DNA of 7,152 bases from an uncultured Collinsella sp. (GTDB taxonomy: Bacteria > Actinomycetota > Coriobacteriia > Coriobacteriales > Coriobacteriaceae). Position numbers and translations under genes: made by a program. The notes beneath the pieces were generated by a model, which was not told the DNA's origin, did no database searches, and saw only the letters and a list, made by a program, of their open reading frames with translations. Shown here piece by piece: positions 4,186-7,152 of this stretch. The stretch spans positions 1 to 7,152 of the forward strand of contig CABVAS010000079.1 in assembly GCA_902496375.1 (NCBI GenBank), read 5' to 3'. The first letter of the stretch is position 1. Each line of letters begins with the position of its first letter.

Positions 4186-5124
4186 CTACTCCTTCGAATC
4201 GTTTTGAACTTTGCCGGCGGTCAGCATCTGCTCGAACATAGAGGCCGACTGCGAGAAGTCGCTCGGCAGCACGACCGTCGAGGTTTTACCCGTGCGAGCA
4301 AACTCCGTCATCATCTCGGACCACTGCGTAAACATGAACAGTTGGTTGGCCTCGTCATTGCCGACACCCGTCTCCTGGATGATCTCGAGCGAATCTTTGA
4401 TACCCAGTGCGATGGCCTTGCGCTGGTTGGCGATGCCCTCGCCCGCCTTTTCCATAGCCTCGGCCTCGGCGGTCGCCTCGGTGACGCGCTTGATGCGGTC
4501 GGCCTCGGCGAGCTCCTGTGCCGCAGCGCGCTTGCGCTGGGCGGCGTTGATGTCGTTCATGGAGTTCTCGACCTCGGTCGGCAGTGCGATTTTGGTGATG
4601 AGCGTCGACACGAGGGTGAAGCCGTAGGCGGCCATCTGCTCGGAAACGGTAGCGTTGACATCCTTGGCGATGTCATCCTTCTTGGCAAAGACCTCGTCGA
4701 GTGTGTAGACGGGAATCGAAGAGCGCAGGGCGTCGGTGATGAAGTCACGCATCTGGTCGACGGGCTCCTGCAGCATGTAGTAGCTCTTGTAGATACCCGA
4801 ATCTGCCGGGCCGGCGCCCATGTCATAGCTCACGTGGTACTGAGCAGAGACCTCAAGGCCGATGGTCACGTTGTCCTGGGTCTTAACGTCGATGCCAAAA
4901 CCGTTTTTCATGGTGCGCAGACTCACCGTGGCGGCCTTGCGGTCGATCACGGGCACCTTCATGTGGAAGCCCGCGTTGACGATGCGGTTAAACTTGCCCA
5001 GACGCTCGATGATCACGGCATGCTGCTGTTCAACGACATAGCAGGCGTTGGGAAGCAGTAACAACAAAATGATGATGGGAATCAAAAGGCTGGTAAGGGC
5101 GGCGATGATACCGGACAACAGCAT
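4186..5124 (-). CDS. SPFH/band-7 membrane protein (stomatin/HIR type)
   Basis: Membrane-anchored SPFH-domain protein that likely oligomerises into a ring or microdomain scaffold in the cytoplasmic membrane; the client is unknown. With the ATG at 5124 it has 312 residues. Residues ~5-25 (IIAALTSLLIPIIILLLLL) form one N-terminal membrane segment. The band-7 domain spans ~27-200, beginning VVEQQHAVIIERLGKF. An alanine/glutamate-rich helical coiled coil (NAAQRKRAAAQ onward, ~193-240) leads to a C-terminal region with MFTQWSEMM and STVVLPSDF. The coiled coil and C-terminus resemble plant hypersensitive-induced-response (HIR) proteins and their bacterial relatives more than HflK/HflC or NfeD-linked stomatins; this is recollection, not a search. 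GGAG at 5133-5130 fixes the ATG. A GTG at 5145 would place that site inside the gene. It is followed within six bases by rlmH. Confidence 0.92.
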   Translation of the reverse strand: MLLSGIIAALTSLLIPIIILLLLLPNACYVVEQQHAVIIERLGKFNRIVNAGFHMKVPVIDRKAATVSLRTMKNGFGIDVKTQDNVTIGLEVSAQYHVSYDMGAGPADSGIYKSYYMLQEPVDQMRDFITDALRSSIPVYTLDEVFAKKDDIAKDVNATVSEQMAAYGFTLVSTLITKIALPTEVENSMNDINAAQRKRAAAQELAEADRIKRVTEATAEAEAMEKAGEGIANQRKAIALGIKDSLEIIQETGVGNDEANQLFMFTQWSEMMTEFARTGKTSTVVLPSDFSQSASMFEQMLTAGKVQNDSKE

Positions 5125-5129
5125 GGTCT

Positions 5130-5136
5130 CTCCTCT
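5130..5136 (-). promoter_or_regulatory. Ribosome binding site that decides the SPFH start
   Basis: AGAGGAG on the minus strand ends five bases before ATG 5124. The upstream in-frame GTG (5145) has no comparable site and would prepend seven hydrophilic residues before the membrane segment. Confidence 0.85.
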
Positions 5137-5190
5137 GATAGGCACACGTTGGCACTAGGATACCCGCACAAGGAGATCGTACATAACAAA

Positions 5191-5213
5191 AAAGCTCCCA
5201 TTGCTGGGAGCTC
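5191..5213 (-). terminator. Duplicated tRNA-Leu terminator (copy A)
   Basis: The stem AAGCTCCCA/TGGGAGCTC with a short loop is followed on the minus strand by TTTTTTG. It sits about 40-60 bases upstream of the SPFH start, so it could also insulate that gene from tRNA-side transcription. Confidence 0.8.
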
Positions 5214-5223
5214 TTTCATTCAA

Positions 5224-5241
5224 TGGTGCGGGCGAAAGGAC
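5224..5241 (-). pseudogene. Truncated tRNA-Leu 3' end
   Basis: The last 18 bases of tRNA-Leu including CCA are identical to 5413-5430, then the sequence diverges at the T-loop (GGAC followed by GTCC instead of TTGAACC). No tRNA 5' portion is attached. The break falls within a few bases of the break in the tRNA-Arg stub (242-261). Confidence 0.88.
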
Positions 5242-5244
5242 GTC

Positions 5245-5343
5245 CGCGTATCCGCTTCGCGGATCCGCACCGGCTTCGGCCGCCTGCCGGCGTCCTCGCC
5301 AGCTCGCTAAAAACGCTCCGCGTTTTCTTTACGCTCGCTCCTT
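5245..5343. repeat. GC-rich triloop-hairpin element, Leu-locus copy
   Basis: Gap-free counterpart of 262-360. Perfect triloop hairpins are at 5250-5264 (ATCCGC-TTC-GCGGAT) and 5310-5326 (AAAACGC-TCC-GCGTTTT). At 5272-5283 a single change turns the weak hairpin into CGGC-TTCG-GCCG, a stable UUCG-type tetraloop on the plus strand. No coding potential is apparent. Keeping stems while bases change suggests that structure matters, though two copies are too few to prove it. Confidence 0.8.
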
Positions 5344-5372
5344 TACAGGTTCAAGTCCCTGTGATGGGCCCA
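5344..5372 (+). pseudogene. tRNA 3'-half-like stub facing the tRNA-Leu terminator
   Basis: On the plus strand, GGTTCAAGTCC (5348-5358) is the same T-loop word as the adjacent tRNA-Leu carries on the other strand. It is followed by CTG, seven acceptor-like bases, C and CCA at 5370-5372. The distance from T-loop to CCA equals that in tRNA-Leu. ACAGG/CCTGT can pair only if the loop has an extra base, and there is no 5' half, so it is not a working tRNA. It corresponds in position to 172-200 and 363-391. Confidence 0.5.
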
Positions 5373-5430
5373 TAACAAAAAAGCTCCCATTGCTGGGAGC
5401 TCTTTCATTTAATGGTGCGGGCGAAAGGAC
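5371..5430. repeat. Direct repeat, copy B, at the tRNA-Leu locus
   Basis: This is the partner of 5182-5241 (59 of 60 identical). It contains the functional terminator and the 3' end of the intact tRNA-Leu, which continues to 5499. Confidence 0.95.
5380..5402 (-). terminator. Intrinsic terminator of tRNA-Leu
   Basis: On the minus strand, GAGCTCCCA and TGGGAGCTT pair around a short GCAA-type loop and are followed by TTTTTTG. It lies ten bases after the tRNA CCA end. Confidence 0.88.
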
Positions 5431-5499
5431 TTGAACCTTCATGGGGTTGCCCCCATACGGACCTGAACCGTACGCGTCTGCCAATTCCGCCACGCCCGC
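5413..5499 (-). tRNA. tRNA-Leu, anticodon CAG
   Basis: Complete 87-nt class II tRNA with encoded CCA (5413-5415). The acceptor GCGGGCG/CGCCCGC is fully paired. The anticodon loop TTCAGGT is closed by TACGG/CCGTA and gives anticodon CAG for CUG codons, the favoured leucine codon in GC-rich genomes. The long variable arm TGGGG-GCAA-CCCCA is typical of tRNA-Leu, and the T-loop is GGTTCAAGTCC. It lies just downstream of tatD with its own likely promoter. Confidence 0.97.
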
Positions 5500-5510
5500 G
5501 TGCAGGAATT

Positions 5511-5539
5511 AGAATAACGGAGCGCCATCGCGAACGCAA
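5511..5539 (-). promoter_or_regulatory. Candidate promoter of tRNA-Leu
   Basis: On the minus strand, TTGCGT (5539-5534) and TATTCT (5516-5511) are 17 bases apart. The expected start is just upstream of the tRNA 5' end at 5499. The site lies immediately after the tatD stop codon. Confidence 0.55.
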
Positions 5540-5542
5540 GAA

Positions 5543-6460
5543 CTATTTTTGAAAAAGTTTGCAGGCATTTTCCCAAGCTGCTCGCGCGATTGCCTCAGCA
5601 TCCTCGCCGGTACGATCGACACGGTCGTTGACCAGCGTGTTTGCCGTAATGGAGATCATTGCGGGCTCGCATTCAAGACCGCGGATGGGCTCCGGAGCCA
5701 TATACGGGCAATCCGTCTCGAACAAAATTCGATCGAGTGGGGTTGCCGCAAATGCCTCGCGCACATCGTCGTTGCGCTTAAAGGTGGCCGCACCGCCATA
5801 GGCGATATAGCAGCCCAAATCCACAAAGCGCTCCATCGTGGCGCGGTCCTCGCCAAAACAGTGCAGCACACAACCAGCCTGGGGCACACCCACCTCGCGC
5901 AGTACGTTGTACGCATCAACGTGCGAGGTGCGCTCCTGGTCCGTGTCCTCGTGGCGCAGATGTAGCTCCACCGGCACGTTACGGCACACGGCAAGCTCGA
6001 GCTGGCGCGCCATGCAGTCAATCTGCACGCTATGGGGCGCCGGCGCGATGTCGTCGTCGTAATCCATGTGGTAGTCCAGGCCGATTTCGCCAATACCGGC
6101 GCATAAGGGGTCATCGAGTGCGGCAACGACCTGTGTGTGAACGTCGTCGGTATAGTCCGGCGCGCCATACGGATGCACGCCGGCAAGATACTTGATCTGC
6201 GGGATATCCTGCATCGGCAGAATTTCGCGCACGAGCCAGTCGCTATAGTCCGTCACGCTGCGTTTGTCAGCGATGGGGTCGAACATCGTCACCAACAGGT
6301 CGACACCCGCGGCTTTGGCGCGCACGAGCGTCTCGGGCACTTCTTTGCCCCAAAACGAAAGCAGATGCGCATGCGTGTCGGCAAGCGGTGCCAAGGGCAC
6401 GGGGCAGGCGACCGTCTTCTTTTTCTTGGTAAACGTCACGCGTGCGGCATTAGGCATCAT
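5543..6460 (-). CDS. tatD: TatD-family metal-dependent hydrolase (DNase)
   Basis: TIM-barrel metallo-hydrolase of the TatD family; characterised members are Mg-dependent 3'-5' exonucleases linked to DNA repair and turnover. Metal ligands are in their expected places: DTHAH (H30, H32), GEIGLDYH (E125), VELHLRH (H167), LHCFGE (H200) and ETDCPY (D250). At 305 residues it is longer than typical TatD (about 255-265). The excess includes a lysine-rich N-terminal extension (TFTKKKKT, 9-16) before the HxH motif. AGGAG seven bases before ATG 6460 supports that start; a second ATG follows directly, and an in-frame GTG at residue 8 would be shorter. The start overlaps the end of rsmA by 11 bases, so both belong to one operon. 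In many bacteria tatD precedes rsmA; here it follows. Confidence 0.92.
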   Translation of the reverse strand: MMPNAARVTFTKKKKTVACPVPLAPLADTHAHLLSFWGKEVPETLVRAKAAGVDLLVTMFDPIADKRSVTDYSDWLVREILPMQDIPQIKYLAGVHPYGAPDYTDDVHTQVVAALDDPLCAGIGEIGLDYHMDYDDDIAPAPHSVQIDCMARQLELAVCRNVPVELHLRHEDTDQERTSHVDAYNVLREVGVPQAGCVLHCFGEDRATMERFVDLGCYIAYGGAATFKRNDDVREAFAATPLDRILFETDCPYMAPEPIRGLECEPAMISITANTLVNDRVDRTGEDAEAIARAAWENACKLFQK

Positions 6461-7152
6461 GGATTAGCTCCTGGGCCAGACGGACAAAGTCGGCAACATC
6501 AAGCGTCTCGGCGCGCGTGGTGGGTGCGATACCGCAAGCCTCAAAGGCGACATCGAGCACGTCCTTGGCAAAGCCGTTGGCGCTCATGGTATTTCGGATG
6601 GTCTTGCGACGCTGGGCAAATGCAGCATCAATCACGCGAGCCACAAACTCGCGATCGAGTCCCTCGGGCACCACGCCGCCAACGCGGTCGATACGCACGA
6701 CGGCCGAGTCCACATGCGGCGCCGGCATAAAGCAGCGCGGCGGCACCTCAAAACGACCCGTCACCTGCGCATACAGGCCGAGCTTTGCCGTATAGCCGCC
6801 ATAGGTCTTGTTGCCCGGCACTGCGGCAATGCGATCGGCAACCTCCTTTTGAACCATGACGACGGCGCGCTTGAGCGCCGGCATCGTCTGGAAGAACTGC
6901 AGGATGATCGTCGCCGCCACGTTATAGGGCAGGTTCGCGACAAACACCGTCGGCTCACCGCCCGCAGCCTGCTCAATCTGCTCCGGACCCACCTTGAGCG
7001 CGTCGCCCATGATAAAGCGGAAGTTGGCATAGTCGGCGGCATGGGCGTCGAGCACCGGCTCGAGCTCGGGGTCGGCCTCGATCGACGTGACGCACGCCGC
7101 CTCCTGCAGCAGCGCAAGCGTGAGCGTGCCAACACCTGGGCCAACCTCGAGC
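6450..7152 (-). CDS. rsmA: 16S rRNA (adenine1518/1519-N6)-dimethyltransferase, 5' end cut off
   Basis: RsmA (KsgA) dimethylates A1518 and A1519 in the 3' hairpin of 16S rRNA with SAM, a late 30S maturation step; its loss gives kasugamycin resistance. The frame is open to the window edge, so 233 C-terminal residues are visible of an expected 270-310. The first visible residues are SAM motif I, LEVGPGVGTLT, followed by the acidic SIEAD strand and the catalytic motif NLPYNVA at visible residues 73-79. The C-terminal helical domain ends PTTRAETLDVADFVRLAQELIHDA. An internal GTG at 7055 is not the start, because it would delete the SAM motif. The stop overlaps the tatD start by 11 bases. Confidence 0.95.
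   Translation of the reverse strand, partial: LEVGPGVGTLTLALLQEAACVTSIEADPELEPVLDAHAADYANFRFIMGDALKVGPEQIEQAAGGEPTVFVANLPYNVAATIILQFFQTMPALKRAVVMVQKEVADRIAAVPGNKTYGGYTAKLGLYAQVTGRFEVPPRCFMPAPHVDSAVVRIDRVGGVVPEGLDREFVARVIDAAFAQRRKTIRNTMSANGFAKDVLDVAFEACGIAPTTRAETLDVADFVRLAQELIHDA

Larger units (their letters stand above)
5182..5241. repeat. Direct repeat, copy A, at the tRNA-Leu locus (terminator + tRNA 3' end)
   Basis: These sixty bases match 5371-5430 with a single difference (5221 versus 5410), offset 189. They include the tRNA-Leu terminator and the last 18 bases of tRNA-Leu, ending at GGAC in the T-loop. The near identity implies a recent duplication or ongoing gene conversion. Confidence 0.95.

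Noticed and set aside
5201..5434. Plus-strand frame with a duplicated ALSFNGAGERT peptide
   Set aside because: The repeated peptide is only the translation of the tRNA-Leu 3' end/terminator direct repeat; there is no ribosome site.
5543..7152. Integrase, transposase or phage genes linked to the tRNA stubs
   Set aside because: None is encoded on either strand of the window; all long frames are housekeeping genes or their shadows.

Overview
The window reads as ordinary chromosome of a high-GC Gram-positive bacterium. Gene content, codon use, an actinobacterial-looking proC and repeats that I associate with Collinsella-like Coriobacteriia suggest that group. The assignment is an inference from style, not from a database match. 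Nearly everything is on the minus strand, so the genes are described below from right to left, in the order they are transcribed.

Right part (7152 to 5413): the 3' part of rsmA (16S rRNA dimethyladenosine transferase, cut by the window edge) overlaps tatD (metal-dependent hydrolase/DNase family) by 11 bases. A tRNA-Leu(CAG) gene with its terminator follows. Middle part (5124 to 2865): a membrane-anchored SPFH/band-7 protein is translationally coupled to rlmH (23S rRNA pseudouridine-1915 methyltransferase), followed by proC (proline biosynthesis). Left-middle part (2706 to 1090): a convergent 57-aa membrane protein gene on the plus strand, divergent from serS (seryl-tRNA synthetase), with a long inverted repeat and hairpin terminator between the 57-aa gene and proC. 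Left part (963 to 1): a 125-aa protein of unknown function with a LexA/SOS-box-like operator in its promoter, then two identical tRNA-Arg(ACG) genes. The common theme is translation (two tRNA species, SerRS, two rRNA methyltransferases), plus proline synthesis and stress or maintenance genes.

The unusual part is at the tRNA genes. Both a tRNA-Arg and the tRNA-Leu are followed by a second copy of their own 3' end (18-20 bases, broken inside the T-loop) plus their own terminator. The material between the two copies is a near-identical ~99-bp GC-rich element made of very tight triloop hairpins. On the other side of the element lies an oppositely oriented tRNA 3'-half-like sequence (T-loop, acceptor strand, CCA position) that points into the shared terminator. 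The same design at two unrelated tRNA loci suggests a recurrent, possibly mobile or gene-conversion-spread, tRNA-targeted mini-element. Its mechanism is unknown from this window.

Start sites were corrected from ribosome binding sites for serS (2420) and the SPFH gene (5124). A small gene at 2532-2705 would be missed by a 60-aa cutoff.
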